This document shows positions 1-9,306 of a stretch of 48,858 bases of DNA, piece after piece. The DNA comes from Thraustochytrium sp. TN22 (lineage: Eukaryota > Sar > Bigyra > Thraustochytrida > Thraustochytriidae), in contig JABLUY010000264.1 in the NCBI GenBank assembly GCA_013306675.1, positions 1 to 48,858 on the forward strand, in the 5' to 3' direction. Numbering within the stretch: position 1 is the stretch's first letter; every line of letters begins with the position of its first letter. Made by a program: the position numbers and the translations under genes. The notes under the pieces were generated by a model, which searched no databases, was not told the origin of the DNA, and saw nothing but the letters and a program-made list of their open reading frames with translations.

Positions 1-98
1 GGCGCGGCGAGGCGAGGCGAGGGAAAAACCGGGCGCGCGGCGCGGCGCGGCGCGGCGAGGGGCGCGGCGAGCGGCGGGGCGCGGCGGGGCGCGGCGCC

Positions 99-1805
99 AT
101 GGAGGAGGCCGACGGGCTGCCGGGAGCGCTCAAGCCGGAGGCGGCGAGCTTCGTGCCGCGGTCGACGTCGGCGAGCTTCGTGCCGCAGGGCGAGGCGGCG
201 GATTTTTACGGCGGCCAGCACCAGCAGCACCAGCAGCACCAGCAGCACCACGCGCAGCAGGCGCAGCATGAGCATCACCAGATGCTGCACGAGCAGGAGC
301 AGCACCAGCAGGAGATGCAGGACGGGCAGTTTATGCTGGAGGCGGAACGGCTGCAGTGCCGCGCGTGCGAGCCGGTGCCGCCGCGGCGGAGCTTCGCCTC
401 GACGCAAATGAGCCCCGAGCTGAGGTCGTACTTCGCGCACAGCCTTAAGCTGACGATGAAGCGGCTGCCGCCTGGGGACCCGCGCAACAAGGAGGTGCCC
501 AAGGGCTTCAACATGGTGAACCCGCTGGACGACCCGAGCAAGCCGCGCGCCACAGCCGGCTCGTGCGGGTACCCGACGAGCGTGTTCAAGGTGGTGAACC
601 GGAGAGACGGCCACGTGTACGCGCTGCGGCGCATCGACAACATGCGCAACGTGCAGGCGCTGGAGAAGTGCTGCAACCTGGCCAACTCGCTGTGGAAGCG
701 CGTGCGGCACGCCAATGTGGTGCCGCTGCGCCAGGCCTTTGTGCACCAGCGCGCCGTCTTTCTGGTGCACGACTACTGGCCGGGCGCGCAGACGCTGCAC
801 GACTTCATTAACGCGCGCAGCATGACCAACGCGCTGCCCGAGAACATTCTGTGGTCCATCGCGGTGCAGCTGCTGTCGGCGGTTCGCGCGACGCACGAGC
901 AACAGCTGTCCTTCCGCGGCGGCATTTCGCTGCAGACGGTACTGCTCACGGGCCGCAACCGCGTGCGCGTGGCGTGCGCCGGCCTTATGCACGTGGTGGA
1001 GGGCCCTTTTTCGGATGGCGAGGAGATGCACATGCTGGAGGACCTGCAGGGCATCGGCAAGCTGCTTCTAGCCTTGGCCTGCATGTCGACACTAGCGGCG
1101 CAGAGCTGGCAGGATGCGGTCGACTTCGTGGCGTCGCGCTACTCGAAGGAATTTGCTGCGCTCTGCGCGCTGCCGCTGCACAAGGCTTGCCGCGTCAACG
1201 AGATGCTGGCGCTCTGCTCGCGCGGCCTCCTCACCGAGCTGGACGAGCTCTACAGCCACTCGGACGCGCTCGAGGAGCACCTGGGGCGCCAGCTCGAGAC
1301 GAGCCGTCTCAACCGCCTGCTGCTCAAGATCAACCTCGTGACGGAGCGCCCCGAGTACGGCAAGTCCGAGTCCGCGTCCTGGGCCGAGACGGGCGACCGC
1401 TACATAATCAAGCTCTTTCGCGACTACGTCTTTCACCAGACGACGGACGAGGGCAAGCCTTGGCTTGACATTGGCCACATTGTGACGTGCCTGCAGAAGC
1501 TCGACGTCGCGGCACCCGAGAAGATCTTGCTCAACTCTCGCGACGGCCGCTCCATTCTCGTCGTCACCTACGCCGACGTGCGCAAGTGCATCGATGACGC
1601 CTTCATCGAGCTCCATGAGGGTCACCGCTCTTCGCAGTACTTTCAGCTCAAGAGCGCTGGCGGCGCACCCAAGCCCGTACCGCGCCCGCAGCAGCCTTAT
1701 GGTGGTGCGCCCGGTGGGCCTCCCTCGCAGGCCGCCATGATGGGCTCTTACGGCGGCTATGCCCCGCCTCCTTATGGCCAGCAGCAGCAGCACAACATGT
1801 ACTGA
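99..1805 (+). CDS. PAN3: PAN3, pseudokinase subunit of the PAN2-PAN3 deadenylase
   Basis: Predicted 568-residue PAN3, the adaptor that brings the PAN2 exonuclease to poly(A)-binding protein for the first phase of cytoplasmic mRNA deadenylation. Residues 10-20 contain a PAM2-like motif (LKPEAASFVP), the family's contact with the MLLE domain of PABP; SASFVP follows shortly after. Residues about 40-68 are Gln/His-rich, encoded by repeated CAGCAC-type codons. A pseudokinase domain (about 130-400) keeps the GYPTSVFKVV..YALRRID stretch typical of PAN3 but lacks HRD and DFG. A C-terminal knob domain (about 430-530) carries RYIIKLFRDYVFHQ and LNSRDGRSILVVTY. No N-terminal CCCH zinc finger is visible; it may be absent or lie in an exon beyond the window. 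The ATG in GCCATGG context is the first in frame. The tail is rich in Pro, Gly, Tyr and Gln. Confidence 0.93.
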   Translation: MEEADGLPGALKPEAASFVPRSTSASFVPQGEAADFYGGQHQQHQQHQQHHAQQAQHEHHQMLHEQEQHQQEMQDGQFMLEAERLQCRACEPVPPRRSFASTQMSPELRSYFAHSLKLTMKRLPPGDPRNKEVPKGFNMVNPLDDPSKPRATAGSCGYPTSVFKVVNRRDGHVYALRRIDNMRNVQALEKCCNLANSLWKRVRHANVVPLRQAFVHQRAVFLVHDYWPGAQTLHDFINARSMTNALPENILWSIAVQLLSAVRATHEQQLSFRGGISLQTVLLTGRNRVRVACAGLMHVVEGPFSDGEEMHMLEDLQGIGKLLLALACMSTLAAQSWQDAVDFVASRYSKEFAALCALPLHKACRVNEMLALCSRGLLTELDELYSHSDALEEHLGRQLETSRLNRLLLKINLVTERPEYGKSESASWAETGDRYIIKLFRDYVFHQTTDEGKPWLDIGHIVTCLQKLDVAAPEKILLNSRDGRSILVVTYADVRKCIDDAFIELHEGHRSSQYFQLKSAGGAPKPVPRPQQPYGGAPGGPPSQAAMMGSYGGYAPPPYGQQQQHNMY

Positions 1806-2009
1806 CTCAGAGACTGATACAGACAGATAAAGATCTTACAGCAAACAACAACGACGACGATGACGACGACAAGCACAAGACTGACGCGCCGCCCGCCGGC
1901 CAGCACGCAGAGATCCCATCAACAAGCAAGTAAGCAAGCAAAAGCAAAAGCAAAAGCACCGAGAACACCTACAACGCCCCGTGCGCGACCCCACGACCTC
2001 TGAAATGGT

Positions 2010-2417
2010 TTACTCCTTTCGTCGGCTGGAACATGAAGACGCCGAGGACGAGACAATGTCCACCTTGCCCTTGGGCCGCGGGTTGGCCAGCTCGGCCTCC
2101 TGCTCGGCCAGGTCGTCGTCGTCAATGGGAGCGAACTCACCCTCGCCCAGGTCTACAGGCTTGACGTCCTGCACCTCGAAGTTGCCGCGCTCGTTGCGGC
2201 GAGCCTGCACAAAGCCGTTTAGCATCATGTCCTCGGTCTCCGCGATGTCCTTGAGCATGGCGGCCACGCGCGCGGGGTCGCTCTCGCCGCGGTTCGCCTC
2301 GAAGGCCGCGCGCAGCGCCATCCCGCTCTCGCGCAGCGCGCGCTCGTCGCCGCGGAAGAGCTGCTTGCGGGCCCGCAGCAGCCGCAGGTACCCGCGCAGC
2401 ACCGCCGGCCGCTGCAT
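2010..2417 (-). CDS. LYR-motif complex III assembly factor (MZM1/LYRM7-like)
   Basis: Predicted 135-residue mitochondrial matrix protein of the LYR family. MZM1/LYRM7 stabilises the Rieske iron-sulphur protein before its insertion into respiratory complex III. The N-terminus (VLRGYLRLLRARKQLFRGDERALRES) has the LYR-type helix followed by the F-x-x-D-x-x-A-L pattern of the family, and the remaining helices (AAFEANRGESDP, then IAETEDMMLNGFVQARRNERGNFE) match LYRM7 in order and spacing. The acidic and Ser-rich tail from about residue 90 is extra and of low complexity. The start ATG at 2415-2417 lies just 62 bp from the start of the AAA+ gene on the other strand, so the two must share a promoter. 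It is convergent with PAN3, with a 204 bp spacer. Distinction from other LYRM proteins is by overall similarity only. Confidence 0.82.
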   Translation of the reverse strand: MQRPAVLRGYLRLLRARKQLFRGDERALRESGMALRAAFEANRGESDPARVAAMLKDIAETEDMMLNGFVQARRNERGNFEVQDVKPVDLGEGEFAPIDDDDLAEQEAELANPRPKGKVDIVSSSASSCSSRRKE

Positions 2418-2479
2418 GCTGCGCCGCCGCCGCCGCCGCCGCCGCCGCCCGTCGCTGCCCGCGAAGCAAAAGTGAATGG
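2418..2479. promoter_or_regulatory. Compact shared promoter between divergent genes
   Basis: Only 62 bp separate the MZM1-like start codon (minus) from the first in-frame ATG of the AAA+ ATPase (plus). The stretch is almost pure GCC/GCG trinucleotide repeat, with no TATA element that I can see. Any 5' UTRs must be very short or overlap. The role is inferred from gene arrangement. If the ATPase starts at the second in-frame ATG (2522), the gap becomes 104 bp. Confidence 0.5.
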
Positions 2480-4771
2480 ATGGCGGCGGCGCCGCCGCCG
2501 CAGCCCCGCGCGGCAGTCGCCATGGACGCCGCGCTGCAGCGCTGGGCGCCGGCGCGCGGGCCAGCGCGGCTGGCGCACGTCGTCAGGGCCCACCCGGACT
2601 TCGTGCAGGCCCTGCTGCGGCGCGCCCCGCGGCGGCGCAGGCCCCGAGAGGCCGCCGCCGCCGGCGAGGACGACGAGGACAACAAGGATGAGGACGACGA
2701 CAAGGACGACGACCTGCGCGAGAAGCGCGACGCCGACGCCAGGGGCAAGGACAGCGAGAGCGAGGAGCAGAGCGTCGTGGTGATCGATGACGCGGCCACG
2801 GCGTGCTGGCTCGTGGCGGACGAGCTGGTGGAGGAGGGCGCCATCCTGCTGGACGAGGCGCTCGCCGGCCACGCGCTGAGCCGCAAGGATGCGCCGCGCG
2901 TCGCGGTCTCGCGCGCGCCCAGGCGAAGTGACGAGAAGGTGCTTTGCAGCCTTCGTTTGGTGTGCACGCAGGCGCTGCCTCCGAGGACGGGCGTGGAGCA
3001 CGTTGACCTGGCGGCCGCCGTGCGACGGCGCCTGGCAGGGCTCTGGGTCGAACCTGGCGCGCGCTTCGTGGTCTCTGTGCTGGGCGTGGATGTCTTTTTG
3101 CGCGCGACGCGCGGCATGCCCCCGCAAGGCGGCTTCCTGGGCCCCGCCACGGTCGTGGACGTGGAACCCGAGCCTGTGCGCGGCGAGAGACGCGAGCGGG
3201 ACGAGGACGAGAAAATGGTCTCGGGCGCGTGCGTGCCGCGGCTACTGCGCGACCTGGAGCGCGTGGTGCGTCTGCGTCGCAAGGCGGACCCGATGGCGCC
3301 CAGCGGCGCGCTCCTGTGCGGGCCTCAGGGCGGTGGCATGTCACTGGTTTTGGCGCGCTTGCGGGATCGCCTCGTGCGTGAGGGCGCGGACGACGTGACG
3401 TGCGTGGACTGCGCGACGCTCGTGCTGGAGGCCGGGCGGCGGCCGCTGCCGTCGCGGGCGGGGCCGCGCGGGCGCGGCGTGCATGTGGTCCTGGTGGACG
3501 ATCTGGAGGCGCTCGTGGAGTTGCGCGACGGCGAGGCGCGCGATGCGCGCGCTCGCGTCGTGGACTGGCTTTGCGGGCTCTTGCGCGCTTCGACGCCCGG
3601 GCTCTCGGGCGGGCCGCGCGTCTTCGTGCTGGCGGCTTGCTCCGTGACGGCCGTGGACCGCCTGCCGGCGCGCCTCGTGGCGGCGAGTCAGCCTTCGGCC
3701 TTTCCGCTGCGGCTGCAGCTGGAGGTGCCGAGCCGCGAGGAGCGCGCCGCGCTGGTGCACGGTATGCTCTCGCGCGTACAGACCTCCTCGACCGACGACC
3801 TGGCGGGTGCCGTGGCGGACCGCACTGCGGGCTTCGTGGCCGGCGACCTGGCCAGGCTGTGCTCCGGGTGGGACCCTGAGCGCGAGCCCGCAGAGGCGCT
3901 CTTGGTGCGGGCGGCGGACGCTCGGCCGCGCGCGCTGCCGGAGCTGGGCGCCGTGCAGGAGGCGCGCCGCGCCGCGCAGGCCATGCCAGCGCTGGCCGGC
4001 TACGAGCAGTTGCGCGAGCGGCTCCGGTCGATTGTGCAGGGCCAGTGGCTGCAGCCGCAGGGCTCGGAGCGGCTGGGCGCCGCGCCACCGCGCGGCATCC
4101 TCCTGCACGGGCCTCCTGGCTGCGGGAAGACCCTCCTGGCGCACAAGCTCGGTCAGGAGGCGCAGTGCAACTTTTTGAGCGTCAAGTCCTCCGACCTGGT
4201 GTCCAAGTACGTGGGCGAGAGCGAGCGTCTTATTCGCGACCTGTTCCGGCGCGCCCGGCAGGCCGCGCCGTGCATTCTGTTTTTCGACGAGCTGGACAGC
4301 ATTGCGACGCGGCGCGACCTTGGCTCGGGTGGCGCTCAACAGACGAGCGCCTCAAGCAATCGCGTGCTGGCAACCTTTCTGAACGAGCTCGATGGTGTCG
4401 ACACCGGTCACGGTCTGCTGGTGCTCGGCGCCTGCAGTCGGGCGGGCGCCCTGGACGCCGCGCTCTTACGGCCGGGCCGCCTGGGCACCTCGCTGCTTGT
4501 GCCGCAGCCGGACGAGCGCGACCGCCGCGCGATCCTCGCCGAGCAGCGCACGCCATGGGCGGCGGACGTCGATTTGGACGCGCTCGCGACACGCCTTGAG
4601 GGCTTGTCGTGTGCCGATGTGGTGGCTGTCAACACCGAGGCGGTGCTGGCGGCCATGCGCGAGCTGGCCGCGGATGTCTTGCAGCAATCGCAGAGGTCAA
4701 CGTTTGTGGTGACTGCTGCGCACCTTGCGACCGCCGTGGAGGCGGTCGCGGGTGGGCTGAAGGCAATGTGA
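2480..4771 (+). CDS. Tandem AAA+ ATPase with degenerate D1 (AFG2/SPATA5L1 or PEX6-like)
   Basis: Predicted 763-residue type II AAA+ ATPase with an N-terminal domain and two ATPase modules. D2 is intact: Walker A GPPGCGKT (544-551), Walker B FFDELDS (601-607) and RPGR (664-667) in the second region of homology. Sensor 1 reads GACSR rather than the usual AATNR. D1 is degenerate: its Walker A reads GPQGGGMS (281-288) with Met instead of the catalytic Lys, and its Walker B is LVDD rather than DE, so ATP turnover there is unlikely. One active and one dead ring occurs in several CDC48 relatives, including PEX1/PEX6. The D2 text NELDGVD and RPGRL is closest, by eye, to SPATA5L1/AFG2B, but PEX6 cannot be excluded. 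An acidic low-complexity insert covers about residues 60-95. An alternative start is the in-frame ATG at 2522, in better context (GCCATGG). Confidence 0.8.
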   Translation: MAAAPPPQPRAAVAMDAALQRWAPARGPARLAHVVRAHPDFVQALLRRAPRRRRPREAAAAGEDDEDNKDEDDDKDDDLREKRDADARGKDSESEEQSVVVIDDAATACWLVADELVEEGAILLDEALAGHALSRKDAPRVAVSRAPRRSDEKVLCSLRLVCTQALPPRTGVEHVDLAAAVRRRLAGLWVEPGARFVVSVLGVDVFLRATRGMPPQGGFLGPATVVDVEPEPVRGERRERDEDEKMVSGACVPRLLRDLERVVRLRRKADPMAPSGALLCGPQGGGMSLVLARLRDRLVREGADDVTCVDCATLVLEAGRRPLPSRAGPRGRGVHVVLVDDLEALVELRDGEARDARARVVDWLCGLLRASTPGLSGGPRVFVLAACSVTAVDRLPARLVAASQPSAFPLRLQLEVPSREERAALVHGMLSRVQTSSTDDLAGAVADRTAGFVAGDLARLCSGWDPEREPAEALLVRAADARPRALPELGAVQEARRAAQAMPALAGYEQLRERLRSIVQGQWLQPQGSERLGAAPPRGILLHGPPGCGKTLLAHKLGQEAQCNFLSVKSSDLVSKYVGESERLIRDLFRRARQAAPCILFFDELDSIATRRDLGSGGAQQTSASSNRVLATFLNELDGVDTGHGLLVLGACSRAGALDAALLRPGRLGTSLLVPQPDERDRRAILAEQRTPWAADVDLDALATRLEGLSCADVVAVNTEAVLAAMRELAADVLQQSQRSTFVVTAAHLATAVEAVAGGLKAM

Positions 4772-5143
4772 AAGCACAGGATGGGTCAAGGCGACTTGCT
4801 ATTGTATATGCTGTTTTGCTCATGGCTGGCCCGGTGTGAGAAAAAAAGGAAGTCACGTTTCAAAAGCCTGGTTGAAAGAAGAGTGGATGAGACGGCGTGT
4901 TCTTGCTCGTTGAGCGCCTGCGCCCGCGAAAGCGATCTCGCGGACGGCAGTTTGGTGTGTAAGATGGCCAAGGCCATGGCTATGTCGTCCCTGGAGCTGG
5001 CGGGCCGACAGCCATGGGAGAGAACAGAATCAAGGTTGATTTTTATTATAAGGTCGAGACGACTTGTTGCTCATGGTCGTCACTCCAAACAGAGTCTCGT
5101 CCTTGATCACACAGCAGCCGGGCAGGTCCGCCACACCCATGGC
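4772..5143. other. Spacer between convergent genes
   Basis: Spacer of 372 bp between the AAA+ gene (plus) and the BAR-like gene (minus). It is clearly less GC-rich than the flanking genes, with short A runs near 4841 and an AT-rich patch at about 5038-5052, as expected for two 3' UTRs facing each other. No gene or canonical AATAAA was seen. Confidence 0.5.
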
Positions 5144-6160
5144 TCACAGAGACGGACTGTGAGCAGCGACCTCGTGCGCAGCAGCGTGGTGCGTGGCGTG
5201 GCCAAGGCCCTGGGGAGTCGGCACGTAGTCATCATCGTCGTCGTCGTCGTCAAAAAGGTCGTCGACGTCAGAGCCGCCGTCGGAGCCGCGGTGGTCGTCA
5301 CGGCGGCCCGGCAGGGAGGCGCGCGCCTTCTCCGCGAGCGCGTCGAGTGCGTCCTTGTTGGTGGAAAAGGTGCGGCGCGGCTCGTCCGGCCCCGGCATGG
5401 AGAGGTGGCTGGCGCGCGAGGCAACGGTGCGGCGCTTGTCGGAGATACCATCCGTGAACTTGGCCCACTCGTCGTCGAGCTCGTGGCCCTCCTCCTTCTC
5501 GTCGGCGCCCTGGATTACCTTTTGCGCGTTGAGGAAGAACTGAAACTGGCTCAGCTTGAAGGCGCTGAGCTCGGGCGCAATGAGGCTGCAGTTGCCGTGC
5601 GCGTTGGCCTCGCCGACGACGAAGCGCAGCGCGCCCAGCAGCTGTGCGTAATGCTCATCGTAGCGCAGCTTCGCGGCGTCCTCAGCGGCGATGCGTTGAG
5701 TGCGCGTCTCCTCGTCGACGTCGAGGCCGGCGATCTTCTTGGCGCGGCGCGCGTGGTAGTTGCGCAGGTGGCGCAGCGAGACGAGCATCTCACGGTGCGC
5801 GATGAGGTCGTCCAGCATGGTGAGCTTGGTGTGGATTGCGTGCAGCGTGGACTGGTCCTCGAGCTCCGCGTCCATGTCCGTGGTCACCTGGAAAAAGGTC
5901 TCGCGCTCCGTCTCCACGGCCTGCGCCAGGAAGCGCGCCGACCTGGCCAGCGACCTGCTGCTGGCCAGCCACATCTTCACCCCGCGCTCCACCGTGTGCA
6001 GCTGCGTGCGCAGCTTCAGCAGGATCGCATACGCCTCCAGGAACTCCTCCGGCTCGTTGCTGCTGCGCCCGCGCAGCGTGCGCTCCTTGAACACCGTCCA
6101 CCGCTCGCTCGCCGACAGCTGCACCGGCGTCCACCTCGCCGCCGAGTCCGGCAGCGCCAT
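5144..6160 (-). CDS. BAR-domain-like membrane-curvature protein
   Basis: Predicted 338-residue protein that is almost entirely helical up to about residue 225. The pattern (ERWTVFKERTL near the start, a long helix with EERETFFQV-like heptads, LRHLRNYHARRAKKIAG, then LRYDEHYAQLLGALRFVV and SAFKLSQFQFFLNAQKVI) resembles BAR/amphiphysin-type dimers that bind curved membranes in endocytosis and trafficking. In particular, the final Q-F-F-L-N-A-Q helix sits where BAR domains end. The remaining C-terminus is unstructured, with a long Asp run (about residues 297-310) and His/Ala-rich sequence. No SH3 or other partner domain follows. The start ATG (6158-6160) is the first plausible one. The family is judged by pattern only; a generic coiled-coil protein is the alternative. 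Confidence 0.6.
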   Translation of the reverse strand: MALPDSAARWTPVQLSASERWTVFKERTLRGRSSNEPEEFLEAYAILLKLRTQLHTVERGVKMWLASSRSLARSARFLAQAVETERETFFQVTTDMDAELEDQSTLHAIHTKLTMLDDLIAHREMLVSLRHLRNYHARRAKKIAGLDVDEETRTQRIAAEDAAKLRYDEHYAQLLGALRFVVGEANAHGNCSLIAPELSAFKLSQFQFFLNAQKVIQGADEKEEGHELDDEWAKFTDGISDKRRTVASRASHLSMPGPDEPRRTFSTNKDALDALAEKARASLPGRRDDHRGSDGGSDVDDLFDDDDDDDDYVPTPQGLGHATHHAAAHEVAAHSPSL

Positions 6161-7299
6161 GGCGCCCGCCGCCGCCGCCGCCGCCGCCTCCGCTCCTGCC
6201 GCCGCTCCGCCGCCGCCGCCGCCGCCCGCGCCCGCGCAAGCCGCCCGCGCCGCGCGTGCGAGCTCGACTTTGATTCACGGCCTGCCTGCCGCGACTGCCA
6301 TGACTCGAGGCGCGTGCACGTGCCCGCGCGGGGGGCACCGCGCAACTCCTGCGCCGCCCTTCGGGTGCGCGCCCGGCGGCCGAGCAGGCGCGCCTGGCGA
6401 GGTACGCGCCAGACTCGCGCGCCGCCCCCCTCAGCCCGCGGCCGCGCTGGCCATGGTCCGCGGCGCCGCCTCGCTCGACCTCGCCGGCGTGGCCGCCGGG
6501 TACGAGGAGCAGGTGCTCGAGCTCCGGAAAGCGCGGGGCGCCCGGAGGAGCGGAGAGCAAGGCTCCAGGCCCGCGAGGGCGAGGGCGAGCGCTCGCGGCG
6601 GCGCGCAGAGGCGCAGGCTCTGGCTGGCTGGCACGCGAGGGCGTGGCCTGCGTGCGTGCGTGCGTACGTCCGGCCAAAGGGCAGGGCGGGGGAGGAGCCC
6701 GAGACTCGTGGTGAGCGCGAGAGGCACGTTCATGTGATCAGGATCATCAGGGCAGCGCCGCGTCGCCGGCCACGTCGGAGCGCTCCGTTTCGTCTCACAA
6801 GCGGCGCATCGACGCTCGCGACGACCCTTGTGCAGCCTGATACTAGCTGGACTCGCAACCTCGGCGCTGCGCCGGCCATCAGCCAGCTGTTGTCTTACTG
6901 CTGCAGCAGCTGTTAGTAAGTCAGCAGCTGCTGCTGCTGCAAGAGCAACTTGAAGAGCAAGAGCAGTTTGGGCAGCAGAGCCCCAGCGAGACGCGCCGAC
7001 AAAGGCCAACCGTCGAGCGCGCGGGAGGTGGAGCGGGGCTCGCGCGCGCGCGCGCGGCGGGAGAGGGAGGGAGGGGCCGGAGGGCCTTCTCCGCCCGGGC
7101 CCGGAGGACGTTGTTCGCTCGGCTTCGCGGCGCGACCCGGAGGCAGGCAGGCCAGGCAGGCAGCAGGAGCCCCGGCGGCGGGCAGTTGCAGTACATTGTG
7201 GCAGCAGGCACCACGGCGCGCCAGAGCGAGGGCGAGGCGAGGCGGCGCGAGGCGGCGCGACGCGAGGTGGACGGCGAGGGCGACCTCGCGGACTCGACC
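6161..7299. other. Divergent promoter spacer, BAR-like gene to UPF0489 gene
   Basis: Spacer of 1.14 kb between genes on opposite strands, so it should hold two promoters and 5' UTRs. It contains a GCC/GCG run at about 6165-6240, a (CG)n tract near 7042-7057, a CTG/CAG cluster at about 6899-6940 and short GGCAG repeats at about 7140-7170. Open frames here are low-complexity Arg/Ala/Pro sequence on both strands and look non-coding. Confidence 0.45.
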
Positions 7300-8781
7300 A
7301 TGAGTTTGCGCAGTCGCGTCGTGCCGACGGCCGACAGCGTGGATCTGGAGGAGGGCGCGGAGAAGCGGGCCGTGTCCGCGCGCGGGCCAAGCCCCACGCA
7401 GCGGCTTCTGCAGGCCATCTGTGCCGGCGCGGTGCTGTACCTTGTGTTTCTGGTCAGTGCGCCGCTGCAGATGCTGGACTGGAGCAAGCTGAGCGAGAAC
7501 CGAGGCATGCCCGTGCTCGTTGTGGAGCAACACGGAAGCGTGCTGGGGTTCTGGGCCAAGCACCTGGGCGAGCAGCGGGGCGCCTCGCTGGTGCACATTG
7601 ACTCGCACAGCGACATGATGGACGTGGAGGGGTCGGAACAGACCGCGCACGAAAAGAAGATGGGCGTGCCGCCGCCGCCACTGTACGCGGAGATTCTGCA
7701 GGACGCCGCCATTGGCGACTTCATCACGCGCGCGGTGGTGGCCGGCCTGGTGAGCAGCGTGCACTGGCTGCGGTCCGACTTCCCGTTCGGCATGTACAAT
7801 GGGCCCGGCGTGGGCCGCTATGAGACGGTGGCTGGCATCGACGGCGACGACAATGCGGCGTGCTTCGCGGAGGTGCGGCGCACGACCGAGGCGTCCGAGG
7901 CGGCGCGCAACGAGCTGGTCGAATCGCTGGCATCGTGCGAGGTGGAGGAGCTCACCGAGCACCGGATGGGCCTGGACCTGGTCGTGTCCACGCTGGACGC
8001 GCCCGTGCCGCACGAGCGGCCGGAGCCCGGGACGCCGTGGATTCTGGACATCGACTTTGACTACTTCGCGACGAACGAGCCGTGCGTGGCGCTCTTTGAG
8101 GAGTTTGGCTTCGATATGAGCTGGGTGCGCACGCACCTCATCGGCGCCGTGGCCTGTCCCGGCGACAACGAGGTTGCCGAGTTGCGTACCGTGCGCCACC
8201 TCATGGTCAAGCTGGCCTCGCGCTCCACCGAGTCGTCCGTGGCGCTCGTTGGACGTGCGCTCCGCATCGCCGACTCCGGTTGCGAGGTCGGCAACGCGCA
8301 GACGCTCAGCCGCCTGCTCAATGCGCTCGCGTCCTTCACGCCCAAGCAGCGCGTCGCCTGGCGCACCATCTTCCGCCAGGACATGCTGGACTGGTCCGGC
8401 GACTTTCTCGTTTCGCTCTTCGATCGCGACCCGCACCTTGGTCCCTTCGGCCGCCCCTCGCCCATTGCCATCCGCGAGCAGGCCGCTCGCCTTGAGCTCT
8501 GGCTCCAGCACGAGATTCGTCTGCGTGGCGCCGACCCCATTTGCGTCACGCTCTCCCGCTCCGAGAAGCTCGATCACTACCTTCCCACTTCTCTCGCTTC
8601 GCATGTTCAGGCCGTCGTCCTCGACCTCGTGCGCGGCCTCTTTCCCGGGGCGCACATTACCTTCCACGAGGATGTCTCCCTGCCTCGCCCGCCCATGCTC
8701 GACCCCAGCGACGGCTTCTTTGACCGCCCCGGCGGCGCCAAGCCCCTCTTTGGCGGTCTCCTGGATGATCCAATCGCCTGA
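7300..8781 (+). CDS. UPF0489 (C5orf22-like) protein with N-terminal membrane anchor
   Basis: Predicted 493-residue protein of the UPF0489 family, whose fold resembles arginase/deacetylase-type metal enzymes but whose activity I do not know. Visible family motifs are VVEQH (74-78), VHIDSHSDMM (98-107) and LDIDFDYF (249-256); their Asp and His residues are likely metal ligands. A hydrophobic segment at about 37-58 follows a basic and acidic N-terminus and has no obvious cleavage site, so this looks like a type II anchor placing the domain in a lumen. The chosen ATG at 7300 is in CGACCATGA context. The frame is open further upstream, but that part is Arg/Gly low complexity and lacks family similarity. 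It diverges from the BAR-like gene. Confidence 0.78.
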   Translation: MSLRSRVVPTADSVDLEEGAEKRAVSARGPSPTQRLLQAICAGAVLYLVFLVSAPLQMLDWSKLSENRGMPVLVVEQHGSVLGFWAKHLGEQRGASLVHIDSHSDMMDVEGSEQTAHEKKMGVPPPPLYAEILQDAAIGDFITRAVVAGLVSSVHWLRSDFPFGMYNGPGVGRYETVAGIDGDDNAACFAEVRRTTEASEAARNELVESLASCEVEELTEHRMGLDLVVSTLDAPVPHERPEPGTPWILDIDFDYFATNEPCVALFEEFGFDMSWVRTHLIGAVACPGDNEVAELRTVRHLMVKLASRSTESSVALVGRALRIADSGCEVGNAQTLSRLLNALASFTPKQRVAWRTIFRQDMLDWSGDFLVSLFDRDPHLGPFGRPSPIAIREQAARLELWLQHEIRLRGADPICVTLSRSEKLDHYLPTSLASHVQAVVLDLVRGLFPGAHITFHEDVSLPRPPMLDPSDGFFDRPGGAKPLFGGLLDDPIA

Positions 8782-8814
8782 GAGAAGGAGAAGGAGGCGA
8801 GCAACCGAGCGCGT

Positions 8815-8890
8815 GGGTCGTGGCCCGAGCGGTGGGTCACGGTCCGAGCGGTGTGTCATGGCCCGAGCGGCGTGTCATGGTCCGAGCGGG
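8815..8890. repeat. 19 bp tandem repeat, 4 copies
   Basis: Four adjacent 19 bp units begin 34 bp after the UPF0489 stop codon. They alternate between GTGTCATGGCCCGAGCGG-like and GGGTCACGGTCCGAGCGG-like versions and differ by one to four bases. The location implies the 3' UTR or downstream spacer. There is no coding potential. Confidence 0.85.
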
Positions 8891-8910
8891 TCTCTTTGCA
8901 ATGACCGCAT

Positions 8911-9030
8911 TGGCGTGTCTGGGAAGTACGTGCCAGCATCCAGGGGCCAGAGAGCGTGTCCGTGGCAACGGGCAATGTCTGCGAAGTACGTGCCAGCTTT
9001 CAGGGGCCAAAGAGCGGGTCCGTGGCAATG
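8911..9030. repeat. 60 bp tandem duplication
   Basis: Two copies of a 60 bp unit (8911-8970 and 8971-9030) share the core GAAGTACGTGCCAGC followed by CAGGGGCCA and GTCCGTGGCAA. They are imperfect, with about ten mismatches. They follow the 19 bp repeat directly, making one composite repeat region. Confidence 0.8.
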
Positions 9031-9306
9031 GGCAAGCTGCGAGAGGGAGTTGTCGCCCCCCCCCCCTGCAGCGTAGGTGGTGGAGAAAGAGCGCCTTGCT
9101 CTTCACCTGCAAGTGCGGCCCACGCTGCTGGTAGCCGGCAGACCATGTCGTCTCTGGCTCGCTGTTGGACGAAGAGCACTTTGCTCTCCAAGTACACCTC
9201 ATGGTGCGGCTCGAGAGAGCTAGCACCGCACCGCGCGGATCGAAAAAAGCTGTCACTGCCCGACGGGGCAAGGGTTTGGGGGCTAAAACTCGACAATGAG
9301 TGCTCT

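Noticed and set aside
2137-3282. Long minus-strand open frame overlapping the MZM1-like and AAA+ genes
   Set aside because: Antisense to the AAA+ gene and Arg/Ser/Ala-rich; a product of high GC third positions.
4781-6916. 711-codon plus-strand open frame
   Set aside because: Antisense to the BAR-like gene for most of its length; composition is Arg/Ala/Val-rich without motifs.
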